From an uncultured Ruminococcus sp. (lineage in GTDB: Bacteria; Bacillota; Clostridia; Oscillospirales; Acutalibacteraceae): a stretch of DNA of 44,847 nucleotides. Shown in pieces: positions 24,347 to 31,758 of this stretch. A program made the translations under genes and the position numbers. The number at the start of each line of letters is the position of its first letter. Within the stretch, counting starts at the first letter, position 1. The DNA lies in the NCBI GenBank assembly GCA_902768825.1, contig CACXMR010000011.1, positions 1 to 44,847 on the forward strand, in the 5' to 3' direction. The notes under the pieces were generated by a model. That model did not search any database and was not told the origin of the DNA. It saw only the letters and a program-made list of their open reading frames with translations.

Positions 24347-26242
24347 ATGAGATTTTTTGCAGGAAAATATGATATTGCAGTGATCGGCGCCGGTCATGCA
24401 GGCATCGAGGCCGGACTTGCCGGGGCAAGGCTTGGCTGCAAAACCGCAGTTTTTACTATCAATATGGACGCAGTAGGCAACTGCCCCTGTAACCCTTCTA
24501 TCGGAGGAACTGCAAAGGGTCACCTCGTCAGAGAGATAGACGCACTTGGCGGAGAGATGGGCAAGGCTGCGGATGAGTGTTTTTTGCAGATGAGGATGCT
24601 CAACCGTGGAAAGGGTCCGGCGGTACACTCACTGAGAGCACAGATAGACAGACGAGCCTACAGCACGAGGATGAAGCACACCCTGGAGCTGCAGGAAAAC
24701 TTAGAGCTGCACCAGGCGGAGATAACCGAGCTTGAAAAAACAGAAGGCGGCTGGCTGCTGACCACAAGGCTTGAAGCACAATATGAAGCCAAGGCGGTTA
24801 TTCTGGCTACCGGCACTTACCTGGGCGGAAAGATCTATGTGGGTGACGTATCCTACGAAAGCGGCCCTGACGGTATGTTCCCTTCAAAGTACCTTCCTGA
24901 TTCCCTGGAAAAGTTAGGCATGAGCATCAGGCGCTTCAAAACAGGTACTCCGGCAAGGGTGCTCAGATCAAGCATTGACTTCACTGACCTTGAGGAACAA
25001 TGCGGTGACGAACCGGTCACTCCATTTTCCTATGATACGTTAAACCCCGGTGAAAACAAGGTCAAGTGCCACATAAGCTGGACAAATGAAACCACCAAGC
25101 AGATCATCCTTGACAATATACACCGCTCCCCCATGTACAGCGGAAAGATTGAGGGTATCGGTCCCAGATACTGTCCCAGTCTTGAGGATAAGATTGTCCG
25201 TTTTGCAGACAAAAAACGACACCAGCTGTTCATTGAGCCCTGCGGACTTGATACCGAGGAGATGTACCTTCAGGGAATGTCCTCTTCACTGCCGGAGGAC
25301 GTGCAGATAAAGTTCTATCATTCCATAAAGGGACTTGAACACTGTGTTGTAATGAGACCTGCCTATGCCATAGAATATTTCTGTGCCGACCCTGTACAGA
25401 TGAACAGCACACTGGAATTTAAGGACTATGAGGGGCTTTACGGAGCAGGACAATTCAACGGCAGCTCAGGCTATGAGGAAGCTGCTGCTCAGGGCCTTGT
25501 GGCAGGCATAAACGCCGCACTGAAGATATTGAACAAAAAGCCGCTTATCCTTGACCGGGCCAGCTCATATATAGGCACTCTCATCGATGACCTTGTTACA
25601 AAGGGCTGCAACGATCCCTACAGGATGATGACCTCCCGGAGTGAATATCGACTTATCCTCAGACAGGACAACGCCGATACCAGGCTTACTCCCATTGGCA
25701 GAGAGATCGGACTCATAAATGATGAGCGTTGGGAGAGGTTCCAGATAAAGCAGGAAAAGCTGCAAAAGGAGCTTGAGAGAATTTCAAAGACCACCATCTC
25801 CCCCACCGATCAGGTCAACAGTATCCTGAAGGCTCACAACACTACAGAAATCAGCACCGGAGTCCGGCTTATTGATCTTCTTAAACGCCCGGAGCTGAGC
25901 TATGAGATTCTTAAAGAGATAGACATCACCCGTCCGGAGCTGGAGCCGAATATTCTGGAGCAGGCAGAAATAGAGATCAAATACGAGGGCTATATAAAGC
26001 GACAGCTGATAATCATAGACCAGGTGCGCAGACTTGAAAAAAAGCTGCTGCCGAGGGATACCGATTACTCAAAGATAGAAGGTCTGCGCCTTGAGGCCCG
26101 TGAAAAGCTGAACAAGGTCAGACCGGAAAATATCGGTCAGGCAAGCAGGATATCAGGTGTCAGCCCAGCTGATATCTCTGTGCTTGTGATATACCTTGCC
26201 TCATTGAAAAACAACAGGACGGTGGGCAGCGATGATAACTGA
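24347..26242 (+). CDS. mnmG: tRNA uridine 5-carboxymethylaminomethyl modification enzyme MnmG (GidA)
   Basis: FAD-dependent partner of MnmE in wobble-uridine modification. It has 631 residues; ATG 24347 with GGAGAAGG 6 bases upstream. The N-terminal Rossmann fold is GAGHAGIEAGLAGARLG (about 14-30). NCPCNPSIGGTAKGHLVREIDALGG (near 45-69) holds the conserved Cys pair. MLNRGKGPAVHSLRAQIDR, ATGTYLGG, FKTGTPARV and the later G(A/L)(Y)GAGQFNGSSGYEEAAAQG are all family signatures. The C-terminal helical domain binds tRNA and MnmE. Length is typical. It overlaps rsmG by 11 bases, indicating an operon. Confidence 0.98.
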   Translation: MRFFAGKYDIAVIGAGHAGIEAGLAGARLGCKTAVFTINMDAVGNCPCNPSIGGTAKGHLVREIDALGGEMGKAADECFLQMRMLNRGKGPAVHSLRAQIDRRAYSTRMKHTLELQENLELHQAEITELEKTEGGWLLTTRLEAQYEAKAVILATGTYLGGKIYVGDVSYESGPDGMFPSKYLPDSLEKLGMSIRRFKTGTPARVLRSSIDFTDLEEQCGDEPVTPFSYDTLNPGENKVKCHISWTNETTKQIILDNIHRSPMYSGKIEGIGPRYCPSLEDKIVRFADKKRHQLFIEPCGLDTEEMYLQGMSSSLPEDVQIKFYHSIKGLEHCVVMRPAYAIEYFCADPVQMNSTLEFKDYEGLYGAGQFNGSSGYEEAAAQGLVAGINAALKILNKKPLILDRASSYIGTLIDDLVTKGCNDPYRMMTSRSEYRLILRQDNADTRLTPIGREIGLINDERWERFQIKQEKLQKELERISKTTISPTDQVNSILKAHNTTEISTGVRLIDLLKRPELSYEILKEIDITRPELEPNILEQAEIEIKYEGYIKRQLIIIDQVRRLEKKLLPRDTDYSKIEGLRLEAREKLNKVRPENIGQASRISGVSPADISVLVIYLASLKNNRTVGSDDN

Positions 26243-26942
26243 GCTTCTAAAAAACTGGTGCGCTGATAACTGCATAACCATTAATGAATCCCAGACAGGC
26301 GCCTTTGAAACCTACGCTTCCCTTCTTGTGGAATGGAACGAAAAAATGAACCTCACTGCCATTACCGAGGAAAGCGGAATTGCGGTTAAGCACTTCATCG
26401 ACAGTATCTCATTGCTTAATGCAGTGAATATCCCCCAAGGTGCTTCAATCATAGACATAGGCACGGGAGCGGGCTTTCCGGGGATACCTCTCAGGATAAT
26501 GCGTCCGGACATTAATCTGACCCTGCTGGACAGTCTGAATAAACGCCTGATATTCCTTCAGGAGGTCTGCAATAAGCTCGGGATTAATGCAGAGCTTATC
26601 CACGGACGGGCGGAGGACTTTTCAAGAAATGATAAATACCGGGAGCAATTTGACTATGCAGTATCAAGGGCAGTGGCAAATCTTCCTGCTCTGTGCGAAT
26701 ATTGTATCCCCTATGTCAAGGTCGGCGGAAGCTTCATAGCGATGAAGGGACCTGACGGAGAGGCAGAGCTTGAGGATGCCGCAAAAGCAATAAAGGCACT
26801 GGGCTGCATTGTGGAAAAAATAAGCTCCTTTACTCTTCCGGACAACAATTCAAGAACGATCATAGAGCTGAGGAAGGTTTCCCCTACCCCGTCAGCCTAT
26901 CCCCGCAGGAGCACAAAGATAAACAAAAATCCCATCAGATAA
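26232..26942 (+). CDS. rsmG: 16S rRNA (guanine-527-N7)-methyltransferase RsmG (GidB)
   Basis: AdoMet-dependent methyltransferase acting on 16S rRNA. It has 236 residues, starts inside the end of mnmG and has the standard gidB layout: EWNEKMNLTAIT (34-45) and HFIDSISLL (55-63) in the N-terminal helices; SAM-binding DIGTGAGFPGIPL (about 75-87); LLDSLNKRLIFLQEV; and SRAVANLPALCEYC (about 148-161). The C-terminal ~20 residues are basic and variable. Loss of this gene confers low-level streptomycin resistance in other bacteria. The reading frame here is intact. Terminator at 26961. Confidence 0.97.
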   Translation: MITELLKNWCADNCITINESQTGAFETYASLLVEWNEKMNLTAITEESGIAVKHFIDSISLLNAVNIPQGASIIDIGTGAGFPGIPLRIMRPDINLTLLDSLNKRLIFLQEVCNKLGINAELIHGRAEDFSRNDKYREQFDYAVSRAVANLPALCEYCIPYVKVGGSFIAMKGPDGEAELEDAAKAIKALGCIVEKISSFTLPDNNSRTIIELRKVSPTPSAYPRRSTKINKNPIR

Positions 26943-26960
26943 ATATTCAACACTTTAAGA

Positions 26961-26991
26961 GGAATGATCCCTTTGGATTGTTCCTTTTTTT
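26961..26991 (+). terminator. Terminator of mnmG-rsmG
   Basis: GGAATGATCC (26961-26970) pairs with GGATTGTTCC (26975-26984), including two G-T pairs, with a CTTT loop and a run of seven T. Confidence 0.88.
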
Positions 26992-27360
26992 CAACCGTTT
27001 TTGAAATGTTTGTTGACACAAATAATGAGTAAAAACCAGACAAATAATAAAGTTTCGCTCAAGCCTTTTCAAAGGCTTGCGGTTTCCAAAGGCAGAGCCT
27101 TTGGTCAGGGGTTCGAGGGCTGAAAGCCCCTGATTGATATGGCTTTTGGCCTGTCCTTGAAAAGGGCAGGCTAATATATTCTACTTGTTTATATAATAGT
27201 AGAAAAAGAAGAATGATACTTCACTGGTCCTTCCTCTTTTCAACCGTTTTTGAAATATTGGTTGAAAACTTTTTCTTTTCTCCTGTTTTCGATATAATAT
27301 TCCGTAAATAATGTAAAAGCCTGGGACTTTTTCAACCATCGGGTATAAAACGGTTGAAAA
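26988..27360. promoter_or_regulatory. Three equal-geometry TTTTCAACC / GGTTGAAAA inverted repeats
   Basis: Copy 1: TTTTCAACC at 26988-26996 with a degenerate right arm TGTTGACAC at 27011-27019. Copy 2: 27237-27245 with GGTTGAAAA at 27260-27268. Copy 3: 27329-27337 with GGTTGAAAA at 27352-27360. In all three the arm-to-arm distance is exactly 23 bases (14-base spacer). Copies 1 and 2 also share the CCGTTTTTGAAAT spacer start. The arms resemble the TTTTCAACA DnaA-box-like 9-mers seen near dnaA. They lie upstream of the second parB gene and may bind DnaA, the Noc-like protein or a repressor. Confidence 0.65.
27056..27175. repeat. Mosaic intergenic repeat, copy D
   Basis: Shares with copy E the pieces 'gcttgcggtttccaaagg', 'ggggttcg.gggc' and the terminal hairpin GCCTGTCC-ttgaaaa-GGGCAGGC (27149-27171). 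It also contains CCAAAGGC/GCCTTTGG and CAGGGG..CCCCTG stems. It lies in the gap between rsmG and the second parB gene, between inverted repeats 1 and 2 listed above. Confidence 0.7.
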
Positions 27361-27418
27361 CTTTTTGCCCAGGGCAGATATAATAACAATTATTATGACA
27401 AAAACAACATATCCCTTA

Positions 27419-27427
27419 TGTTATAAT
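27419..27427 (+). promoter_or_regulatory. Extended -10 promoter of second parB gene
   Basis: TGTTATAAT (TGnTATAAT) lies 28 bases before the ATG. Two further TATAAT sequences (27293-27298, 27379-27384) lie upstream, the second preceded by the TTGAAA of inverted repeat 3 at a 19-base spacing, so several start points are possible. Confidence 0.6.
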
Positions 27428-27455
27428 CTGAAACACAAGAAAGGAGTAATGCAAT

Positions 27456-28283
27456 ATGATCCTCAGCATCAGGACGAACAATAAGGTAGTGGAAATCCCT
27501 ATCATTCAGATCAGACCATGCCGTACAGGAGCGAGAAAATACTACAGCAGTGAAAAGCTTCAGGAGCTTGCCAACAGCATAAGGAACAACGGATTACTGC
27601 AGCCCGTCATGGTCAGGAAGGTCACCTCTATGGAGTATGAGCTTATCGCAGGGGAACGCAGACTCCGTGCCTGTGTGATCTGCGGCAAAACCCATATCCC
27701 CTGCATTGTTATTTCCTGCAGTGACGATGAAGCAAAGGTATATTCCCTTGAAGAAAATATACAGCGGACAGACCTTAATTTTATCGAGGCTGCCCAGGGG
27801 GTCAGCAGCTACATCCGCTCAGAAAGAATCTCACAAAATGAAGCTGCTCGCCAGCTGGGAAAGGAGCCTGCAGAAATATCTGAAATGCTTGATATCCTGA
27901 GGCTTGAGGATCCGGAACGTGATCTGATACTGAGGCACCATCTGTCACTGGGACACGCAAAGGCACTGCTGCGCATTGACGACAGACTGGAGCGGAGACT
28001 TGTCCTCAGTGAGATAATCGAAAACTGCATGAACGTATCACAAACCGAATCCTACATAAACGAGCTTCTGTCACAGACAAGACTGGAAAAATGCCGGACC
28101 CGGCGCCAGAGAGGGGTTTTGCGGGATATCAGAATGTTTGACAACACCATAAAAAAATCTGTTTTCGCCCTAAACACCTCAGGGATTGACGCACAGGCTG
28201 AGTTTTGTGAAGATGCGGATTATGTAGAATATACCATACGCATACCAAAGGAACGAACGCTTCAGAATACAATGACTGCATAA
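27456..28283 (+). CDS. Second ParB-family protein at the Noc position
   Basis: ParB/Spo0J/Noc family DNA-binding protein of 275 residues; ATG 27456 with AAAGGAG upstream. CTP-domain motifs are retained: VEIPIIQIRPCR (12-23), LLQPVMVR (47-54), GERRLRA (about 67-73) and EENIQRTDLNFIEAA (about 99-113). The helix-turn-helix is RISQNEAARQLGKEPAEISEMLDILRL and SLGHAKALLRI. Its place beside rsmG is that of noc in Bacillus. However, the short N-terminal membrane-binding helix of Bacillus Noc is absent, and the QPR(K/R)xF motif of ParB has become TGARKYY. It may be a nucleoid-occlusion factor or a ParB paralog with another site. No Noc consensus site (ATTTCCCGGGAAAT) was noticed. Confidence 0.85.
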   Translation: MILSIRTNNKVVEIPIIQIRPCRTGARKYYSSEKLQELANSIRNNGLLQPVMVRKVTSMEYELIAGERRLRACVICGKTHIPCIVISCSDDEAKVYSLEENIQRTDLNFIEAAQGVSSYIRSERISQNEAARQLGKEPAEISEMLDILRLEDPERDLILRHHLSLGHAKALLRIDDRLERRLVLSEIIENCMNVSQTESYINELLSQTRLEKCRTRRQRGVLRDIRMFDNTIKKSVFALNTSGIDAQAEFCEDADYVEYTIRIPKERTLQNTMTA

Positions 28284-28289
28284 CAAAAA

Positions 28290-28330
28290 ACTGCTGCATC
28301 CGGAATGAATGCAGCAGTCTTGCTTTTTAT
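28290..28330. terminator. Bidirectional terminator between second parB and jag
   Basis: ACTGCTGCAT (28290-28299) and ATGCAGCAGT (28309-28318) form a perfect 10-bp stem. CTTGCTTTTT follows on the + strand and a T6 run on the - strand (from the A-run at 28285-28290). Confidence 0.88.
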
Positions 28331-28390
28331 TCTGTTTTGTTGATGTAAAATGTGAATAATATTCAAACTAAGCAACTCACCAAAATCAGT

Positions 28391-29281
28391 TTAATTATCC
28401 TTCTTCTTTACCTCGATCTTGCCATAAAGGGAAGTATCAGGTCTTTCGTTGATGCTCTCTCTTACGGCACTTGATGAGCTGTCATCCTCAAAGCTGCTGA
28501 AGATGCTGTCCTGGGGATGATATTCGCCCTCTGAATACTGTCTCCTCTGATAACCGCCGGAGCGCTGTCTCTTGTTATATGTACCGTCCTTGTTAAAATT
28601 GCTGGATCTGTCTCTGTCCCCTCTGCGGTAGCCTCTGTTATATGAGGGCTTATATTCCGGATCAGGACCAACTACCACATGGCGGTGCATATTCTCTCCC
28701 TCACTCCAGGAGGTGGCACCCTTTACCTTCTGTACTGCTGTGTGGATTATCCTTCTCTCATAGGGGTTCATCGGCTCAAGAGAAGTCTTGACACCGGTTT
28801 TAACTGCCTTAAAAGCAAGCTTGCGGCCCAGTATTTCAAGGGTCTTTTCTCTTTTTTCTCTGTAATTTCCGATATTGATTGAAATTCTGTAATAGCTGTC
28901 ATCCACATGATTAGCAACAAGACCTGCAAGATACTGCAAAGCGTCCAGGGTCTCTCCCCTGTGTCCGATAATGAAGCCTACATCCTCACCCTCGATGTTG
29001 ATGATGGCTCCTCCTTCAACTTCCTCTGCGTTCATCTCAACATCCGTAATGCCCATCTTTGAAAGCACATCGGCAAGATACGCCTTTGCACTTTCAAGCG
29101 GTGTGACCTCCACATAAGCTCTCACCTTGGCGGGGCTGCCGCCAAAAAGCCCGAACTTTTTCTTTTCAGGCTGCTGCAGCACCTCATACTGGGTGCTGTC
29201 AGGATTTGTCCCAAGCTGACTGCAGGCCTGACTCAGTGCCTCCTCTATGGTGTCAGCTGTTGCGATAAATTCACGGATCAT
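28391..29281 (-). CDS. jag: RNA-binding protein Jag/KhpB (SpoIIIJ-associated)
   Basis: Cytosolic KH/R3H RNA-binding protein linked to YidC and, in several Firmicutes, to control of cell elongation. It has 296 residues from ATG 29281, with CAGGGGGAAG upstream; a longer reading from 29344 overlaps yidC. Order: Jag_N domain (about 1-50, REFIATADTIEEALSQAC), linker with the KKKFGLFGG motif, KH domain with IGHRGETLDALQYL (about 109-122), and R3H domain with NPYERRIIH (about 171-179). The extra C-terminal tail (about 210-296) is basic, rich in Arg/Gly/Tyr/Ser (RGYRRGDRDRSSN...QRSGGYQRRQY) and then acidic. This tail is uncommon in Bacillus Jag and suggests extra RNA contacts. It is the last gene of the rpmH operon. 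Confidence 0.95.
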   Translation of the reverse strand: MIREFIATADTIEEALSQACSQLGTNPDSTQYEVLQQPEKKKFGLFGGSPAKVRAYVEVTPLESAKAYLADVLSKMGITDVEMNAEEVEGGAIINIEGEDVGFIIGHRGETLDALQYLAGLVANHVDDSYYRISINIGNYREKREKTLEILGRKLAFKAVKTGVKTSLEPMNPYERRIIHTAVQKVKGATSWSEGENMHRHVVVGPDPEYKPSYNRGYRRGDRDRSSNFNKDGTYNKRQRSGGYQRRQYSEGEYHPQDSIFSSFEDDSSSSAVRESINERPDTSLYGKIEVKKKDN

Positions 29282-29300
29282 TTCTCTTCCCCCTGTTTCC

Positions 29301-30344
29301 TTACCTTCGTTTTTTAGGCTTTTTTTGTTTGTATTGTACTTCATCCGTTACCGTTTTCTTTTTTGCTATCTGTGACGGTGCTACATAGCCAGGAACCTCA
29401 ATATACTGCAACTGTGCCTCCTGATTACGCCGCAAAACGACTCTGTGGGCTTCGTCACGTGCCTCGATAATACTTGCATTATAATAAACGTTGAGGATAA
29501 AAGACTGAACAAATCCGAGAACTGTAGAAGCGATCCAGTAGAAACCAACAGCACCCGGTACGTTGAAGGCGATCCATGCCGAGAAAAGGGGCATGAGCAG
29601 AATGAAAATGAACATACAGCCCTTCATGGGAGTACCGTTCATCTTCTGCATAACTATCATACTGCCTACCGATGTAATAAAGCAGAGCACAGGGATGAGC
29701 CACATCATTGAAACGAAGGAGCTTGAATTAGGTGTAGCAAGGAGATCCCAGCCAAGGAAGTTAAAGCCTCCGGCAAACTCATTTATACGGTTTGCCTCAT
29801 CACCTGTAAAGAGTGTGCCGCCTGCAGCATCCCTGAAGTTATCTCTGAGCAGGCCAAAATATTTAAGAATATAGATCTGTCCATAGTTGTTGCTGCCGAA
29901 GCTTGTTCCGAGGCCCGGAAGGGCTCCAAGAGTGTTAAGTGCCGTATTGACCTTGTCAGCAGCTATATGAAGGGTATTTGTAAGAGGGTTGATAACAGAA
30001 TAATAAACGCCCAGCATAACGAACATAGGCGCTATCATGGGCAGACAGCCTGCACTCATGCTCACGTTATCCTTCTGCATGAGCTTCTGGATCTCCATCT
30101 GTGCGCCAAGTCTGTCCTTGCCGTATCTTTCCATTATTTCCTTCTGTTTTTTCTGGAACCTTGCATTTGCAGCCATTGATCTCTGCTGCTTGATAGAAAA
30201 CGGAAGAAGCAGCAGCTTTACTATGATGGTGAATAATATAATAGCGATACCGAAATTCTTTACGATATAGAAGGCTGCAAACAAAATATATCCAAACAGA
30301 CTTCCTATCAGATTAAAAATTTGCATCATTGTTCTAAAAACCAT
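29301..30344 (-). CDS. yidC: Membrane protein insertase YidC (SpoIIIJ/OxaA type)
   Basis: Inserts and folds proteins in the cytoplasmic membrane. The start is uncertain. ATG 30344 gives 347 residues; a GTG at 30365 gives 354; an ATG-ATG at 30329 begins nearest the first helix (MQIFNLIGSLFGYILFAAFYIVKNFGIAIILF). Shine-Dalgarno matches are weak for all. The core has KLLLLPFSIKQQRSM (with the conserved hydrophilic-groove Arg region), a cytoplasmic hairpin QKKQKEIMERYGKDRLGAQMEIQKLM, and the later helices MFVMLGVYYSVI, GWDLLATP, FILLMPLFSAWIAFNVPGAVGFYWIASTVLGFVQ. A large loop (about residues 135-200) lies between TM2 and TM3. There is no clear lipobox. The stop lies 19 bases before jag. Confidence 0.95.
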   Translation of the reverse strand: MVFRTMMQIFNLIGSLFGYILFAAFYIVKNFGIAIILFTIIVKLLLLPFSIKQQRSMAANARFQKKQKEIMERYGKDRLGAQMEIQKLMQKDNVSMSAGCLPMIAPMFVMLGVYYSVINPLTNTLHIAADKVNTALNTLGALPGLGTSFGSNNYGQIYILKYFGLLRDNFRDAAGGTLFTGDEANRINEFAGGFNFLGWDLLATPNSSSFVSMMWLIPVLCFITSVGSMIVMQKMNGTPMKGCMFIFILLMPLFSAWIAFNVPGAVGFYWIASTVLGFVQSFILNVYYNASIIEARDEAHRVVLRRNQEAQLQYIEVPGYVAPSQIAKKKTVTDEVQYKQKKPKKRR

Positions 30345-30498
30345 TCCTTTCAATGCCTTCCGCACCTGAAATATCCTGTCGGAATAGGCTTCATCGATAT
30401 TTTAGGAATAAAATATATTTATTCAGTCCGTGCAGGGACGGAGCTGTTGATTTCAAAGCCGGAAGGTATAACTGCTCCATGCTTTTCCTTTTTAGAGA

Positions 30499-30783
30499 TC
30501 ATTCCTTTTTGTCATTGTCTGAGGGAAATTTTATCCTTTTCGGTGTCTTTTTGTATCTTGTCCTTTTTTTCTTTTCGGGCACAGGATCATATCCGCCCCT
30601 TGAAAAGGGATTGCATCGGAGTATTCTCCATACAGTCAGCGCAGTCCCCTTGATCGCACCGAAACGCTCAATAGCCTGTATCCCATACACCGAGCATACG
30701 GGATAATACTTGCAGGATGGGGGAGTATATGCGGAGATACACCTCTGATATAGCCTAATAAGCCAAATAAGCGGGCGCTTCAT
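30499..30783 (-). CDS. yidD: Membrane protein insertion efficiency factor YidD
   Basis: Small peripheral membrane protein of 94 residues that assists YidC-dependent insertion. The diagnostic core is [39 protein letters not shown] (8-46), with its three conserved cysteines, followed by [17 protein letters not shown] (53-69). The C-terminal tail is strongly basic ([13 protein letters not shown]). The ATG overlaps the rnpA stop by 4 bases, so translation is coupled. It stands between rnpA and yidC as in most bacteria. Confidence 0.95.
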   Translation of the reverse strand: MKRPLIWLIRLYQRCISAYTPPSCKYYPVCSVYGIQAIERFGAIKGTALTVWRILRCNPFSRGGYDPVPEKKKRTRYKKTPKRIKFPSDNDKKE

Positions 30784-31115
30784 CTCAAAACACCCGCATC
30801 CTTCAGCTCTTTTTTCATAGCCTTGAGAACATCATAGCTTTTGACAAAGGGAGTCTTGCTCCTTGCCACAAAGACCAGATCAAAGCCCGGTCTGATATCA
30901 TCAGACAGAGCTCTATATGCTTCTCTTATCACTCTTCTGGCTCTGCTGCGCAAAACTGCCTTGCCCACCTTTTTTCCTGTTGTTATGCCTGTTCTTACCG
31001 TTCCTGTACGGTTCCTCAAAACGTAAGTAACGAGCAGGGGAGACGCATATGCTTTTCCCCGGCTATAAAGACGGCGAAAGTCCTTGTTTTCCTTCAGGGT
31101 GATCATTTCATTCAT
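30780..31115 (-). CDS. rnpA: Ribonuclease P protein component
   Basis: Basic protein subunit of RNase P, which trims the 5' ends of tRNA precursors. It has 111 residues; the start at 31115 or at the second Met (31106) cannot be separated, because the upstream Shine-Dalgarno is weak. Typical features: [29 protein letters not shown] at the N-terminus, then [26 protein letters not shown] (the conserved RNR-type motif appears here as RSRARR), and [11 protein letters not shown]. It lies in the rpmH-rnpA-yidD-yidC-jag operon. Confidence 0.95.
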   Translation of the reverse strand: MNEMITLKENKDFRRLYSRGKAYASPLLVTYVLRNRTGTVRTGITTGKKVGKAVLRSRARRVIREAYRALSDDIRPGFDLVFVARSKTPFVKSYDVLKAMKKELKDAGVLR

Positions 31116-31187
31116 AGCTTCATCATCCCATAATCATATTATCCTGACTCTCCACCTGCGCGCTCAAACATTCCGTGAAAAAGCAGA

Positions 31188-31322
31188 TCAATAGGAAAGT
31201 CTCTTTCTTCCCTTAGCTCTTCTGCGGGAAAGGACCTTACGACCGTTAGATGTTGACATTCTCTTTCTGAAGCCATGCTCCTTTTTTCTGTGGAGCTTCT
31301 TCGGCTGATACGTTCTCAGCAT
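31188..31322 (-). CDS. rpmH: 50S ribosomal protein L34
   Basis: Ribosomal protein of 44 residues, normal length for the family. It starts [20 protein letters not shown] and ends GRKRLSY, with the usual Arg/Lys-rich composition. The ATG at 31322 has AAAGGAGGAA upstream. It is the first gene of the leftward operon from the origin, under a near-consensus promoter (31396-31425), and points away from dnaA as in most bacteria. Confidence 0.97.
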   Translation of the reverse strand: MLRTYQPKKLHRKKEHGFRKRMSTSNGRKVLSRRRAKGRKRLSY

Positions 31323-31395
31323 GAGAAATTCCTCCTTTCACGAAGGCGCAGACGCACCCATCATTAGTATCCAAGATATAAACTTGCACCTTAGA

Positions 31396-31425
31396 ATTAT
31401 AAACCAAAACATAGTCTTCTGTCAA
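31396..31425 (-). promoter_or_regulatory. Promoter of rpmH operon
   Basis: On the - strand TTGACA (31425-31420), an 18-base spacer and TATAAT (31401-31396), with both hexamers perfect, lie 74 bases before rpmH. Confidence 0.85.
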
Positions 31426-31613
31426 CTAAATATTTAAAAATTTTGCTTTACACCCCAGTCATACATACATTTTGCCTTTATATATCCATAATGCTTCACA
31501 TATCCAGATATAAAACAAAAGGACAGTGTCCATGACCCACAGTAAAAAAATAACCTACCACTACCGCTGTTTTCATTTTTCCACCGTGAAAATGACGAAT
31601 GTTGAAAAATCAT

Positions 31614-31642
31614 TTGAAATATAGATTTGATTGTGTTATAAT
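31614..31642 (+). promoter_or_regulatory. Promoter of dnaA
   Basis: TTGAAA (31614-31619), a 17-base spacer and TATAAT (31637-31642). A DnaA-box-like 9-mer is immediately upstream (31600-31608), consistent with autoregulation by DnaA, which is inference. The leader would be about 110 nt. Confidence 0.8.
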
Positions 31643-31758
31643 TAATCTCGTATAAGTGTTTGTTAGCGATAAAAGCTCTGATGAGCAATGAGCCTTTATC
31701 ATGAGAATGTTGCGGCGGCAAGGACCGCAAAATAAATATCAGGAGGAAGTAAAAGTCT

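Larger units (their letters stand above)
31323..31758. other. rpmH-dnaA intergenic region (origin-proximal)
   Basis: About 436 bases with divergent promoters. DnaA-box-like 9-mers are TGTTGAAAA (31600-31608, complement of TTTTCAACA), 5 bases from the dnaA -35, and TTTTCCACC (31577-31585). A/T-rich DNA fills 31425-31500. The dnaA leader (from about 31649) has two hairpins: GATAAAAGCTC/GAGCCTTTATC (31668-31700) and TTGCGG/CCGCAA (31710-31730). No gene is seen. In related bacteria this interval holds part of oriC. Confidence 0.7.
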
